Origin: Moringa oleifera
Lineage: Eukaryota; Streptophyta; Magnoliopsida; Brassicales; Moringaceae
Reading direction: 5' to 3'
Assembly (NCBI GenBank): GCA_021397835.1
Contig: JAJFZO010000028.1
Coordinates: forward strand, 3,643,501 to 3,707,500
DNA: 64,000 bases
Numbering within the stretch: the first letter of the stretch is position 1; every line of letters begins with the position of its first letter. Positions 1 through 12,300 of this stretch are shown here, in pieces. The notes under the pieces were generated by a model, which did not search any database, was not told the origin of the DNA, and saw only the letters and a list, made by a program, of their open reading frames with translations. A program made the translations under genes and the position numbers.

Positions 1-1798
1 CGTGTGATGACCCAATCTCGTGGCCAAGCAACATGTGTGCCAACTGCTTCAAACACAGTAAAAATTTTTGCCTCTACTATTGGGCGAGGCAAACGAGCAT
101 CGCCCCAAATAGCTACATCCACTATCACCCTAACATCTCCATCAAGCAGAGGATGCCCATGGATAGTTTGATTCATAGTAGTATCTATGAAAACTGATCC
201 ATGGGCCACGATATCCTCTAAAGAATCAATGTACAAATCGCATTGTACACACTACAATGAATAATCAAAGCATAATTTAATGTCTTAAAACTTTAATTCT
301 TTTCTTAAATAGAAATATAACATGTGACATACCTTACTACTGCATGATGTAGGCTTCGACGGACCAACTGGTGAAGGTTCAGGAGGCGATGTCGGACTTT
401 TTTCATTATCATCTATTCCAGCTATGTTATTGCTAGCTCTACTTGAACGAAATGGCATTTGAATGATGTCCAGTTGGGTAGTAACTCTATCTAACACAAT
501 GTCATCCAAAACATCTTTATGTTGCGAGAACCACTTCATCATGTTCATAAAACCTTCTTTATCATATGGTGCTTCATTTACTGGTACGATATATGTTTTC
601 ATCTTCCCAAAATATGAGGTTATAGTTACCCCAGATCCCTGACCTCTAACACGACCAGGATGTTCAGGCGTGCCTAAAGCTTCTGTGAGGACATCATTCA
701 CATGTACTGGTTTAAATGTATCTTGACTCTCCTGTGTCATTAACTCATCCTACAAGTCAAAATGCAATTGTTACATGAATGTGACATTTGAATAAATACA
801 AATCAAATGAAAGTAAAGACTCATCAAATACGTACAATCCTTTCAGCACACTCTTTGGTCGCTGCATTTGTGTATCGTCCTTGTTTGTTACATCTTGCTG
901 CTTTCCATAATGTAGCACGATCAATTTCTTCCTCAGTACCCAATGACTTCTTCTACAAGCAATCATACAAAAACATTTGATGTAGTTAATTAAAGTGAAC
1001 AAAATGGATCCAACACATGTTAAAAAATTTGTGCAAAAAAAAAAATTAATTGACTTACAAGTTCGATCTCTAACCCTGCAAATCCTTTTCGAGCAAGACG
1101 ATGATCATATATATTTTTCTTTCTTCTCTCTATTGCAACAATTCTCTTTCGCTATAATATAAACAAATAATCAATCTTCAGTGAAAGTTTCAAAAATGAA
1201 CATCTATATTTAGTTAATGTATTACCTGAAACTCCTCTGAAAGGCGAGAGTGCACAAATGCATGCCAAACATCTAAATCTATGAAACTTCTATATTCTGC
1301 TGGTGGCAGCCTCAAGTATTCTAGGTCGTCCATAAAAGGCAAGATGTATTTTCTCATAAGAATGGTTTTGAAGCTCCTCCATTTTTGTGCAGCAGATTGG
1401 AGTACATACCTTTTCAAAGTTACATCAATGTCATATGTCCCCTATAAAACACATGTACATAAATCAATGAAAACAAATCATGAGCATATAATTTAATTTT
1501 AAATGTAAGCACTTGCATATTTTATAAAACGTACCGAAATTGTTTCCCAAATCTTATTCTTTAACTCTTCTGGGACAGCATGCCAATTGTTAAGTGTAAT
1601 AGGCACTGTATGTCGTACAATGACACCAATATAGCTGTTCATCGTTGCACCATGCTTTCCGATTGGCTGTCCTTTCTCATTTAATTGGACTGATATCTTC
1701 TGTCCCATTGATCTACACTTAATAACATCAGGCATAATGGTAATGGCTTGTTTTTTGCATTTCTGTGAGGCATGAACAGGTTGATCTGATGAACTCAT
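1..1798 (-). CDS. CACTA ORF2: Ptta/En/Spm-type transposase with DUF8039-like region, partial, six exons
   Basis: Exons on the minus strand are 1535-1798, 1226-1441, 1059-1151, 836-952, 333-749 and 1-251. Each junction is GT-AG and all exons stay in phase 0, giving about 452 open codons before the window edge. Start chosen at 1798 (MSSSDQPVH). Exons 1-2 hold the Ptta/En/Spm domain (for example NNWHAVPEELKNKIWE and QKWRSFKTILMRKYILPF). Exons 3-4 are basic (IERRKKNIYDHRLARKGF). Exon 5 has GRVRGQGSGVTITSYFGK and a Pro/Ser-rich linker. Exon 6 ends with a DUF8039-like HVAWPRDWVI. In related elements a Ulp1-like protease domain follows, and the second copy in this window shows it (31090-31981). The protein probably serves transposition by binding element ends; that is family inference. 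The lack of stops contrasts with the decayed copy at 31090-33950. Confidence 0.75.
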
Positions 1799-1957
1799 TA
1801 AATCTGCAAGATAAATACCAGCAAATTAACAATACATATTCATAAAAACATATAAAGTTAAAAGCAATGAAAAGTAGCATGTAAAAACTTACTTCAACAA
1901 AAAAATAAAAAAAAAATATAAGGCATATGCAAAGTTTAACATTACTTGTCATATTAG

Positions 1958-2763
1958 TCAAACCCATACTCTTTCACCATCTTCCCTAGCATATATAACT
2001 TCATTGTCGTCTATTTGATCGAAGAGTTCAACAGATGGTAAATTATTACAAAAAGGCATATGATCCAGACTAATGTCACCCAAATCATCTTCTTCATCAA
2101 AGTCTTTTCGAGGTGTTGACATTACAAGGGACCATTTTGTATCGATTGGATCTTCAACATAAAATACTTGTCTCGCTTGTGACGCTAGTATAAATTGATC
2201 ATTTTTATGCCCAATCCGATTAAGATCAACAAGAATAACTCCTAGATCATCAATTTTAACACCATGACTATTCTCAATCCAATCACATTTAAAAACTGGG
2301 ACTCTAAATAAAGTGTAATCCAGCTCCCATATCTCTTGTATTACCCCATAAAATGCCATGTCACCATATACTGGATTTTTATCTTTTGCACTCGAAATTT
2401 GCATGGTATTAGCAATTAAAGTGACTCCACTATTTTGGTGCACTCTTGAGTTGTCCTTTTCTTTTGTGTAAAAACGACAACCATTAATGATGTATCTAGG
2501 ATACTTGATTACTGTGACTTGAGGGCCATGAGCAATCCATCGTAAAGTTGCTGAGATATTATGATTAGACGATGAAAGTTGATACCCAACCTACAATAAA
2601 TAATGTATTAGATCAACCATTATGGACACATATAACTTAACGGTGGACTTGTAAAGATACTTACCCGTGTGCGCAACCAATTGATGAAAGTGCGATTATG
2701 CTCATCATGCAACCACTTTCGTCTTTTTGACTTCATGGGATTGTCAACAGTTAACTGGTTTAA
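1958..2763 (-). pseudogene. CACTA TNP2 transposase, C-terminal fragment (DUF4216 region)
   Basis: Two exons are visible: about 2763-2665 (with NPMKSKRRKWLHDEHNRTF) and 2590-1958, joined by a GTAAGT donor and a TTGTAG acceptor, ending in TGA at 1958-1960. The large exon reads VGYQLSSSNHNISATLRWIA, then YIINGCRFYTKEKDNS and QNSGV, the pattern of the DUF4216 domain at the C-terminus of plant TNP2 transposases. The N-terminal part (Transposase_21 and DUF4218 regions) is missing: coding similarity stops near 2770, exactly where a 19-bp inverted repeat begins. What remains is open, but without the catalytic core it cannot be a full transposase. The second copy at 34080-36112 keeps the DUF4218 part lost here. 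Confidence 0.75.
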
Positions 2764-2772
2764 GTACTCGCT

Positions 2773-2846
2773 GCCTAAATTAGACCATGAGTATTTCATT
2801 TGCCTTTTACTTTAGATAATGATTTATCTCATGCTCTAATTTAGGC
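2773..2846. repeat. Imperfect inverted repeat at the TNP2 truncation point
   Basis: Positions 2773-2791 (GCCTAAATTAGACCATGAG) and 2828-2846 are reverse complements with one mismatch in 19, around a 36-nt loop. The repeat sits where the TNP2 reading frame is lost, so it may mark the deletion or insertion event. Confidence 0.7.
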
Positions 2847-3039
2847 TACATGATAGTTCACTTGCTATTAAAAATTTCTCGAGAAGCAAACTTAAATCAA
2901 GGTCCACAAAGCTCCTTTTTGGTCATATTTGCTGGAGAAGAGCCATGCCAATAGCTGGAAAAGAACAAAAAAACATAAAAGCTGATACTAATAAAAAGAA
3001 AAAAAGGTAATTATAAATTGGGGACAAAAGATTAATTCA

Positions 3040-3420
3040 GACCCCTCACCTAGGTCTAGAATCCTTAGTCCAAATCTGGAACCACTCAGCCAGGCCTGGA
3101 ACCCCCAGACCCCTCACTCAGATCTGGAAACTCTAGTCCAGATCTGGAACCCCTCACCCCTCACCCAATCTGGAACCCCAACCCATTTTGGAACCCTTCA
3201 CCCAGGTCCGAAACTCTCAACCTAGATGTGGAACCCCATCCCAGATTTGGAACCCCTCTCACAATGATCTGAAACACTCAGCCTAGATCTAGAATTCCAG
3301 CCAAGATCTGGAACTCCTCTCCCCCAGATTCGAAACAATCAGCCTAAATCTAGAACACCAGCCCAGATTTGAAACTATTCTCACCCAAATCCGAAACTCT
3401 CATCCCACATTCGGGAACTC
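3040..3420. repeat. Minisatellite with CAGATCTGGAACCCC-like units
   Basis: Roughly 20-bp degenerate units of the form (C)AGATCTGGAACCCCTCACC recur about 15 or more times, often pairing into 40-bp blocks. The tract is far more GC-rich than its flanks, lies inside the CACTA element and has no coding potential that I can support. Confidence 0.8.
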
Positions 3421-3884
3421 ATACATCTAAATCTTGGATCTAAACAAATATTTTGAACCTCAAAATAGATCTAAAATCTTGATGAAAATGAAACCATGCA
3501 TATATATAGAATCTCAATGGGAGGACAACCACATCCGAATTTGAGCTTAACAATAATGAAACTAAAAGCCAAAAATCAAGGAACAATAATTTCTGCATTT
3601 TAACAGAAAAGATGAGTATAATATTTCGAGAGAAAAGATATAACTTACCAGAAAAAGGGGAGGAGATATGGAACCCAAAAGCAAGCAACACTGCATACTC
3701 TTAATCCCTTCAATGTAAATGGCTAGGACCGATTGAATGTTTGGTTTGCACATCTACAGCCTGGAGAAGCTGTCCTCACAGTGTGCACTTCTTACCTAAA
3801 GAATCGAAGAAATGTTTGAGTAATTGGAGAAGAAGAACAAATGAATGAATTAATTTGGCGATGTTTCTGGAGAAGATGCAAAGA

Positions 3885-4110
3885 TTTATTCACAGTTATG
3901 GCTGAAACTGTGAATAAAACATGCAGTGCTTTATTCACAGTTACTGCCAGAACTGTGAATAAAAGGTATAGGGTTTTTTTCACAGTTTCAGCCAGAACTG
4001 TGAATAAGCCAGAACTGTGAATAAAAACCTTTATTCACAGTTCTGGCTGTAACTGTGAATAAAAGTTTCAGGGTTTTGTTCACAGTTACTGCTGGAACTG
4101 TGAACAAAAG
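3885..4110. repeat. Subterminal hairpin array, inner cluster
   Basis: About five units of TTTATTCACAGTT, a 6-10 nt spacer, then AACTGTGAATAAA. Each unit is itself an inverted repeat and neighbours are about 40 bp apart. In CACTA elements subterminal repeats bind the element's own transposase. Spacers vary (ATGGCTGA, ACTGCCAG, TCAGCCAG) while the arms are conserved. Confidence 0.85.
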
Positions 4111-4925
4111 TTAGTTACTTTACTCACTCACTGTCACTGCTGCCTCCTTCATTCAATTGCACATGGATTCACAGCTTCACCAGAAAAAGAAAGCACAGGA
4201 GAGAAGGGGGAGGGCTGAGGAAGGCCGACTGTAACTTTGGCTTGGTGGTGGTGGGCGTGCGTGAGCATCCCTTTCCTTCTACTGCTGTGAGGCAGCAGAG
4301 GGGTTTGCTTTTTATATATGTTCTCATCACCTTCTGGAGAGGGCATGACTTCCATCTGGATCCTCTTAATTCGTTTGGAATTAATTAATGGTTTGGTTTA
4401 ACTTTACAGCATATCTCACAGTTAATTACCTCCTCTTGGCATCAAATTGATGTTTTGCTAGTTCCTCTTATTCTCAGATATCTGCTTATATATATATCCA
4501 TCGAAAAAATCACAAAAAGATGCAAAAACAGAGGAGAAAGAGAGGGACAAAGAGGGAGAGAGTACCTTTGCTCGGAGAAGCTAGTTATTGTCATGCAAGT
4601 TAATTTCCTGCAAGACACCCATGAATGGTTTCAATGAGACAGAAAGAAAACATTTGCAGGACGTTATAAGTGGACACTAATTTTTCAATTCAGACATGAA
4701 GCTACTGAAGTAATTTTCAATGGCAGAATCAATGGAAACTCAATATGCTTGTTTAAACTATGCTACCATATTAGAAATTTAAGGGAATTATGAGCATAGA
4801 GTTACCCTCTTCTGCATGTACTCGATTTTGGCAAACAGCAGCTCATTCTGGTTCAGGAAGGGGTTGAAGAAACAGAAGCAGAAAAGAAAGGAAGACCTGT
4901 AACAGCTCATTCTGGTGCACATACC
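4111..4925. other. Spacer between the two subterminal hairpin clusters
   Basis: About 0.8 kb without hairpin units. It includes purine-rich stretches (about 4500-4560 and 4860-4890). No gene is supported; it may be the 5' untranslated or promoter part of the element, or a later insertion between the arrays. Confidence 0.4.
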
Positions 4926-5121
4926 TTTGTTCACGGTTATAAACATAACTGTGAATAAAACTTCCACTTAGTTCACAGTTACAAGCACAACTGTGAACAA
5001 AAGTTTCCCTTTATTCATAGTTTTAGTAACAACTGTGAATAAAAGGATCCTTTGTTCACAGTTTTATTACAACTGTGAATAAAAGTACTTTTATTCACAG
5101 TTCTTATTAAAACTGTGAACT
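4926..5121. repeat. Subterminal hairpin array, outer cluster
   Basis: Five further units of TTNTTCACAGTT ... AACTGTGAA(T/C)AAA, the last ending about 35 bp inside the CACTAC terminus. Arms are nearly identical to the inner cluster; spacers differ. Confidence 0.85.
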
Positions 5122-5140
5122 ATCCAGTGTGAAGTAATCC

Positions 5141-5156
5141 CATTTTTCTTGTAGTG
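5141..5156 (-). repeat. CACTA terminal inverted repeat (5' end)
   Basis: On the minus strand the sequence begins CACTACAAGAAAAATG, matching the common plant CACTA terminus. Flanking bases 5157-5159 (TAA) are the candidate target duplication; its partner lies off-window. Confidence 0.85.
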
Positions 5157-7610
5157 TAATATATTGTAACTCTATTCATTACATGCAATCAATGTTAGTA
5201 TTAGTGAAAGATGTGACATGCTTAGTTTGCCAGAACCAAAACATTGGATAGTGCATAAAGCATCACACAAGCTAAAAATACAAGCATGCCAGTTTGGTAA
5301 AGATCTTATAAGTTTAATAGAGAACCTAATATAATCTCCCATAACTGGTTGCATTATTATAAGAAACAAACAAGGGTTGATTGGTGTTAGAAGCAAAAAA
5401 CAAGAAAAACAAGTTTCATTTTCATAAGCATTATAACTTATAGATGCAGAAAAAAGCAGAAAAAAGGACTTTTCAACCACTCAATCTTAGTTAAAAGTCT
5501 TACTAGAGTTTAATTGGGACTCTTCAATTCCTAAACATACTAGTTAATTGATACAACCTAATACTTTTTTAAAAGATTTAGAATCATTAAAAACTAGTTG
5601 CACCAGTTTCAAGTCTCTTACAAGGGTAAATCAACAAACAAAATAATTACACTGCACATCAATAATTATGTAAAAAATAATTAAAGAAGTTACAAGGATA
5701 TTGAGCACTAAACAGCAAAGGAATACTTTTAATCACTACCTAAATAAAGAACACTAAATATAGTAGCCACTAAAAGGACATTTTGAAAATTAATACTAAA
5801 GAGTGGCAATAATGCACTGCAAAAAAGAAGTTCCTAGGCAATTGAGATGCTCAAGTACCAATGATGCATTAGTCCATTTTGCAAATAAAGGAGGCGAAAG
5901 GGCTACATACTAAGCAAGTGGAGAGATGAATGAAAAAAGAAAGATTAATTCTCCTTTTGCCTCACTGACCCCAGGAACAAATGCAACGAGTAAGTAATCC
6001 ACAGGTTCAAGCAAAAAAAGGACTTGTATTTGAAGAAAGGGAGGTTATTAAAGTTCAACAAAGCAGTTGAACATTAGTATTGGAACCAAAAGGATGGTTA
6101 GCATCACATGGATGCATGCACTAGATGTTTTAAGTACCTTTTAATTAGTTGCTTCACTAAATTTAGCAAAATCAAGCCATGTTTTCAGTAACAAGTATCT
6201 ATAAGATGATACAAAGATAACTAATCCAACAATCAAATCAAGATGCCATATTTTGAAACCAACTGCATGCATACAAGAGGAAAGCATTTAGTCTTTTTAT
6301 ATCGTGTATCGAAACTTTTACTTAATTGCATTAGAGTAAATAAATATTAAAATGAAAGATTTTAGCAAGATAATCTTTTAAGATACATAAACTCCACTCA
6401 TCTAAGCATGGCTTATGAAATAAGTAGTTTCTGAAACAATGTAAATTTAGGATGTGAACTTAAATTCAGAGCTAGAGTCCTAGAGTTACTAGTCAGTATG
6501 ACCTATAATGGTTGACTGCACTCAACTTAGCAAAGCCTTAGGTCATGATATCAGTGGAGTATTTCATCTCTTTTCTTGGTATAAAATTTTTGAATTGAGC
6601 TGGTACTGTAAGATTTGCAGGATGTTTGTAAATTTCAATGTTATTGTCATGTCGTATATAAAATGACAAATTACATGTAAAAATGGCAAATAAAATATTA
6701 GTATTTAAAACTTATTCTCTAAAAAGTTCAAATAATTGTTTAAATTTAAAGGCTGACCTCTATAAATCTTATCTTTCTTGCAAGACATTCAACTAGGAAG
6801 CATGAATTTATTACTTCCTAATTGAATTCATGTTGAATCCGTGTGCACTTGACGTAACTATAATGACATAGAAGATAGTTTTGTGAGGAGCGGCTGATAT
6901 CATTGTAAAGCAAGCACTGAATAAGAGTAAAGTTTCTAGGTAGTTACTATATTAGAAGCTATATTTCTAAGATGGTTTAGTACTGGTACTACTAATAAGA
7001 GTAGCAATACTTTTTGCAACTTAATTGTATAGTTCCTAAAATCATGTTGTAAATGTGCTCAAACTTTTATTCCTTGAAAAAAAAAAGTGCATCAGATACT
7101 CTCAATCAAAAGGGTAACGAACATGAACATATCCAAATAAGACATTATAGAACAAAAACATCTAAGTAAATAATGTTTGAAAAATTAGAAAAAAAATTGC
7201 TCATCAACAAAATCAAATGATGTGAAAATTGAAAACTTAAGAAAAAAAAAAGAAAAAATTAGAACAACTACAAATAAGGAATTGCAAAACTTGACCGAAA
7301 ACCTCTTTTTATCTCGCACGATGCAAGACTAGGGATTTAGTAGTTTCGCGTACCACTTTACTTACTCAATGCTACCATCCAACTATGCACGATACTTTTT
7401 CCATGAAATTTGTCAAAGAAATGAAGCCTTTGATCGATTGTGTAATATTAAAAGAGAATGATTTTTATTTGAAAGAGTGGTGTTGTTAAAGAATGAAGGA
7501 AGTAGTTGAAACAGTGAAGTGTAGTGAATGAGTGGAGATTGATAAGTATAATGTAAATTATGCTCACTACTTAATAGGCTTTACTACTAAAAATACTACA
7601 TAAGATTTCT
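5157..7610. other. AT-rich intergenic DNA, no gene seen
   Basis: No reading frame here has recognisable protein similarity, and no RNA gene is visible. The longest frame (minus strand, 5172-5480) has no family features. Confidence 0.6.
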
Positions 7611-7860
7611 ATTTAGTCAAGTGGTAAAAGCATTATAAGATCAATTAAGAGAGCCTAGGCTCAAGTCATCCTCTTGTGTTTTATTAAAATAATTTAAACC
7701 GAACCTTTTATAAAGATAACAAAACATAAGTTTACTTTAAATTGAGTGATATATAAATCCAAGAGGACTTGGGTTAAAACCCACCCTTTTGTATTTTCCT
7801 TTCAAAATATCTAAATCCAAAACTTCATAAAAATAATAGAAGAACACAACAAATAAGTTT
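7611..7860 (+). repeat. Dimeric tRNA-derived SINE-like repeat
   Basis: TAGTCAAGTGG (7614-7624) fits a pol III box A and GGCTCAAGTC (7658-7667) a degenerate box B, with spacing typical of tRNA-derived SINEs. A second, more diverged unit follows: GACTTGGGTTAAAACCC (about 7764-7780) matches the box B part, and the downstream segments (CTTTTGTATTTT, AAATCCAAAACTT, ATAAGTTT) track those of the first. Each monomer is about 120-125 bp. No flanking duplication was established. A decayed tRNA pseudogene pair is the alternative. Confidence 0.5.
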
Positions 7861-8507
7861 CTTGTAGATTAACTAGTTAGCACATTGCAAATTTCTCTAA
7901 AAAGGATTGACTTCGACTTCGTCCTTAAGGGCTGTCATATATTTTAAGCTTTTTATGATCGTTGTGATTGTGATAAAATACTGTTATTAAAGATATTTTC
8001 TCTTATGTGTGGTCGATAAATGATGTTCGTTACACAAGTTCACATGTGTTCGTGTAATGTTTTATGTTTTTGTGTAAAGTTATATCTCCATGTAAAAATT
8101 GACTACCTTTATGTGAACACATGTTTTGCCATATAAAACCACAAAGTATGAACGTGTATGTTCATTATTCCTTGTAAATATTATGAATTCTAAATGCAAT
8201 TACCATTTGTTTGATATCTTATGTGTATGTCCTTGGTTCATTATAAATTTTATGAATTTTGAATACAATTTTATTTGTTTAATATTTTAATTTTACATCC
8301 TAGTAACTCCCATGGTGAAGTATGTGACCTTAATGTCACCCCATATTATCGTAAATTTAGGCAGAAACATGCTTCTGATATGGACGAAAACACATTGCAT
8401 ATAATCTTTCCATAATGAAATAAAAAAAAAGGGCAAATCGTCTCTCCATAATCCAGGTATACTATAAATATTTCATAAAAGCATATAATGTTATATAGAA
8501 CTTATAG

Positions 8508-8725
8508 ATAAGGTCACACGGAGCTTGCAAATAAAGTTACACAAAGCTTACAATTAAAGTTACATGAAACTTACAAAAAATGTTACATGAAACTTACCAT
8601 TTGAAGGTTACATGAAGATTTATGCTATCAAAGTTATACAGAGTCTATGCTTTAAAGTTTACATAGAAGTTATGGCAAAAGGTTATACGAAACTTATAAC
8701 AGAAAGTTACACAAAGACTTAATAA
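8508..8725. repeat. Minisatellite, ~26-bp unit
   Basis: Eight or so degenerate units of AAAGTTACATGAAACTTACNN recur in register (AAAGTTACACAAAGCTTAC, AATGTTACATGAAACTTAC, AAGGTTACATGAAGATTTA, AAAGTTATACAGAGTCTAT and so on). Confidence 0.75.
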
Positions 8726-11700
8726 ACTTTACAGGATTAAAAGATCACATAGTATCATACAGTAAAGAAGAGAGAAGAAATGAGAGAAGAATAAAAAGAA
8801 AAAAAAAGTCAAAATTTTCACTCAAATCTTGAAGGAATAGCACATGTATTTGAATCTTATAAGAACCAAAAAAATTGAGTGTTTTCTTTCAAAGATTGAG
8901 AAATTCCACTAAGTAAAAAAGAAGAGAGAAGAAGAACCTGCATTTAGCAAACACGAAACTCATCTTTACATTCTTTATTCATGTACCAAACAATCGAAAA
9001 AAATTAAGAATCATATACCTTAAAACTTGAGAGTTATTTGTTACGAATCGATAATTATTTTAAAAAATTCAGAAGAAACTTTTACTATTTTAAGCAAGAG
9101 GGGTAGACAAATAGGGTTTGATGACTTCTTTAGAAAGAAGGAAACAGAAAATGTATATATATATAAAGTTAAATCCGAAAGAATAGTATTTTTGTAAATA
9201 AGATTACACTTCAAGCCTCTTTTTGTTTCAAAATTAAAAAATAAATAAATTAATAAAACTAAATATTTTGAAAAGGACCATTCTGTAAAAGTTAAAAAAG
9301 AAAATTCACTTACAATTCCCTTTACATAGAAGGTTAAAAAATGATTATTATTATTTTTTACACTTAAAAATATGGTAGAATTTTTTTTCTCAAATAGATT
9401 GAGATAAAAAGATTTGCAAATTTGACTCTTGCCTTTTCTTCCATAATATGAAAAAATAAAAAAAAAACAAATAAATAAAAATGCTATCCTCCTCCTCCTT
9501 TAAGTCCGTGACCTTAAAGTAATTGTATAGTCCCACATTAGATTTGGACAATGCATGATTAGCTCTTTGACGTGACCATGATTGCTTCGTATAATCTGTG
9601 CGGTCCCTTTGTATTGTCCTACGTAGTAAGGCAAGGCACTATCAAGGTAGACATTTTCATTGATATCCTTGTCAAGGACATATATCCTGACTCCTTAATT
9701 TGTGTTGTTTGTCTGCATACTCTTTCATTTAATGTTTCCATGAGACTAAGGGACATATGGACCTCTCTATTAATAACGAAATTTGCCTAACATGAAAACC
9801 ATGTGGGATTCGTCATCTTAATTAGGATATTTATTAAGTCTATATCTTTCCTTTAATTTCTAATGAGGACAACGTGTTGCCACGCTTCATGAATCTATGT
9901 TGTCATTGAAACCCACCATTCAACCATTTATCTGTCTCTACCTCATAAATGCTTAGTCTAGCTCATGATCTCCCAACTGTTTCAAAGCTTGCTTCTTTCC
10001 CCGATTTTTTTGTAACAAAAAGAAAAATACATGTTATTTTCTTCAATAAAAAAAAAGCATGGTAATTTTTTTAAAAAAAATTGTTTTACTTTTTATTTTC
10101 TCTTTATTTTTTTCACATTTTTTCAGTAAATTTTCTATCAAAAAATTGTAAAAAAAAGCACGGTATTATTTTACGTGTTATCTTTAACTTAGCAGAGGTA
10201 GTCATGGACAGAGTTGAGACTTGGAAATGTTTTTTGATCGTGTATGTATTCTCTCAAAATTAATACGATGGATTTAAGTATGAATATTGATTGACATTCG
10301 TATTTATCAAAATTTTTAATTTTTCTTCACATATTTTTGATGTTCTTAGAAAGGGAATGCAATTCATAAAATGGTGAAGAGCTTGAAGGGAATGAAAATC
10401 TATAAGCAGAAAGATTGTTGATGGCTTATTGTAATAATTTCAACTAAGATAACTCTTTTGTACAAATTTATTTTTTTATGGATATGTGAACTTAACATAA
10501 TCTAATTAATTATCCCTCCGATCTTTGAGTTGGAAGGAGACACAAGCAACCAAGGGATTCAATGTACAGTTGAAAACGCAGTCGCAAATTGAAAGCTAAC
10601 CAATTACGGAGAATATTAATCATAGTGGTCTCATGAAAGGAAAATACCCACCCACTTCACGAATATGAAATGAAACAATTAAGTAACGAAAGCATGTGTT
10701 ATGATTTGATATGTTACAATGGGAACTTGAGAACGTGCCATCTTTGTCGTCGCATTTAGAGTGGTCACTAGCTGGACCGACTGGCTTGTAACATAAGTAT
10801 ATGCTAAAGAGTGGCCTTTGTTATTTTTCGATGTTTAATGGGACGTCTTCGTAGTTAATTATATAGGACAAGAACCTCATGAATTATAAGGGAAATTGTT
10901 ACGTATAAATCATACTTATTAATGCCTAGTCAATTTTTTCTCCTACCTTGAAAGATAATTTTATATTTCTGTGGAAGGGCTTGTATTTATTAGATATACC
11001 AAAAAAATAAAATAATTGATGTTATTCAAATGATCAAATTTTTGAGGCACGAGATGAAGGTTTTTTAGGTCATGATCATGATCGATACAACAAAGTTTTC
11101 AATGGAAGAAATTTTCATATTTAATTAAATAAGTATTTTACGTTAAATATAATGAGATGCTATATTTAAAGTTGCAAATCACGGGTTTTAAGCATTATTT
11201 TTATTGAAATAACATGACTAAAGTTATAACTTTTAATTTTGTTTTGAATTTTTGATAATTAAATGCTCATTTTATTGAAATAACCAAAGTAAAGTTAGTC
11301 TTTCATACTTTCAAATTGTCATATTGTGATGTGACAAATTCGATAAATGTATATATCACTCATTAAATATGCTATCAATTCAACATTATTTCAGTAGAGT
11401 TGGCTTGGCCATGGTTAGAGTTCGAGTCACTTTCACTTTCGATTTCAATGGAGGATTCAAAATTTATAAATTGAATTTTGAATCTTTAAATTTTAGTTTT
11501 AGTTAGAATTTGATTAAAAATGCCTTAAATTTTTAAATTCGATTTAAATTCATATTCGGTTTAAAATCGTTAAAATTTTTTTAATAAAAATATTTTATGT
11601 TTAAATTAAAATTTTTATAATAAAAATATAATAACCACATTATTATTAAATATATATACTTTTAATTAAACTATTTTATATAAAATTTTGAATTAAATTA

Positions 11701-12300
11701 TTTTATATATTTTAATTAATTTAATTTAAAACTGAATCAAAACTATAATTTTAATTTTAATTCAAAATTTATATGAATTATAATTAAATTATATTTAAAA
11801 TAATTTCAAAATCAAAATGTTTATAATGATTTCGATCCGATTCAAATTTTAAAGATTATGATTCGATTCATCGATTTAAATCGAATCGTGATTATCTTAT
11901 ACGCAAGTTTCTGATACTTTAAAGCTATCCTCCTTAATATTAATATTTTTGATGCTGCCACATTTTGGTAAAGTGAAGAATGCAACATTTGGCAACTAAA
12001 AGCTAGCCAACAAGAACAAGAAAGTGTTGTGGCCAAAAATCGGAATGGAAAAGCTTCAATACCAAAGTTAGGGAATGAATTTGGCAACACAGTCACCAAA
12101 TAATGGAGTATGCCCACTTATTTTTGGCCCTCTCTGCTTTATATGAGATTCTTGGTGCCTAATTAGCAAGTAATATGTTGGATTAAATCACAAGAATATA
12201 TAGAATTTGTTCATGAAATTCATTTCAAACTATATTTAGAGGTACAGTACTCAGAAATGACACTGGAGATAGAAAGAGGGACTTGGTAAATGTTTGGCCC
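8726..12300. other. AT-rich intergenic DNA, no gene seen
   Basis: This holds poly-A and poly-T runs and a self-complementary AT-rich stretch with TCGATTTAAATCGA-type palindromes (about 11440-11890), reminiscent of transposon debris. Short frames at 9572-9790 and 11842-12117 show no family features. Confidence 0.5.

Larger units (their letters stand above)
1..5156 (-). mobile_element. CACTA (En/Spm) DNA transposon, 5' part, runs off left edge
   Basis: The right end reads CACTACAAGAAAAATG on the minus strand (5141-5156), the usual plant CACTA terminus. Inside it, in element order, are subterminal hairpin repeats (5121-4926 and 4110-3885), a minisatellite (3420-3040), a truncated TNP2 gene carrying the DUF4216-type C-terminus (about 2763-1958), and ORF2 of the Ptta/En/Spm type (1798 to the edge). 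The 3' terminus lies outside the window, so the length is more than 5.1 kb. The possible 3-bp target site on this side is TAA (5157-5159). The TNP2 core is absent, so the copy is probably non-autonomous although ORF2 is open. Family assignment is firm; completeness is unknown. Confidence 0.88.
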
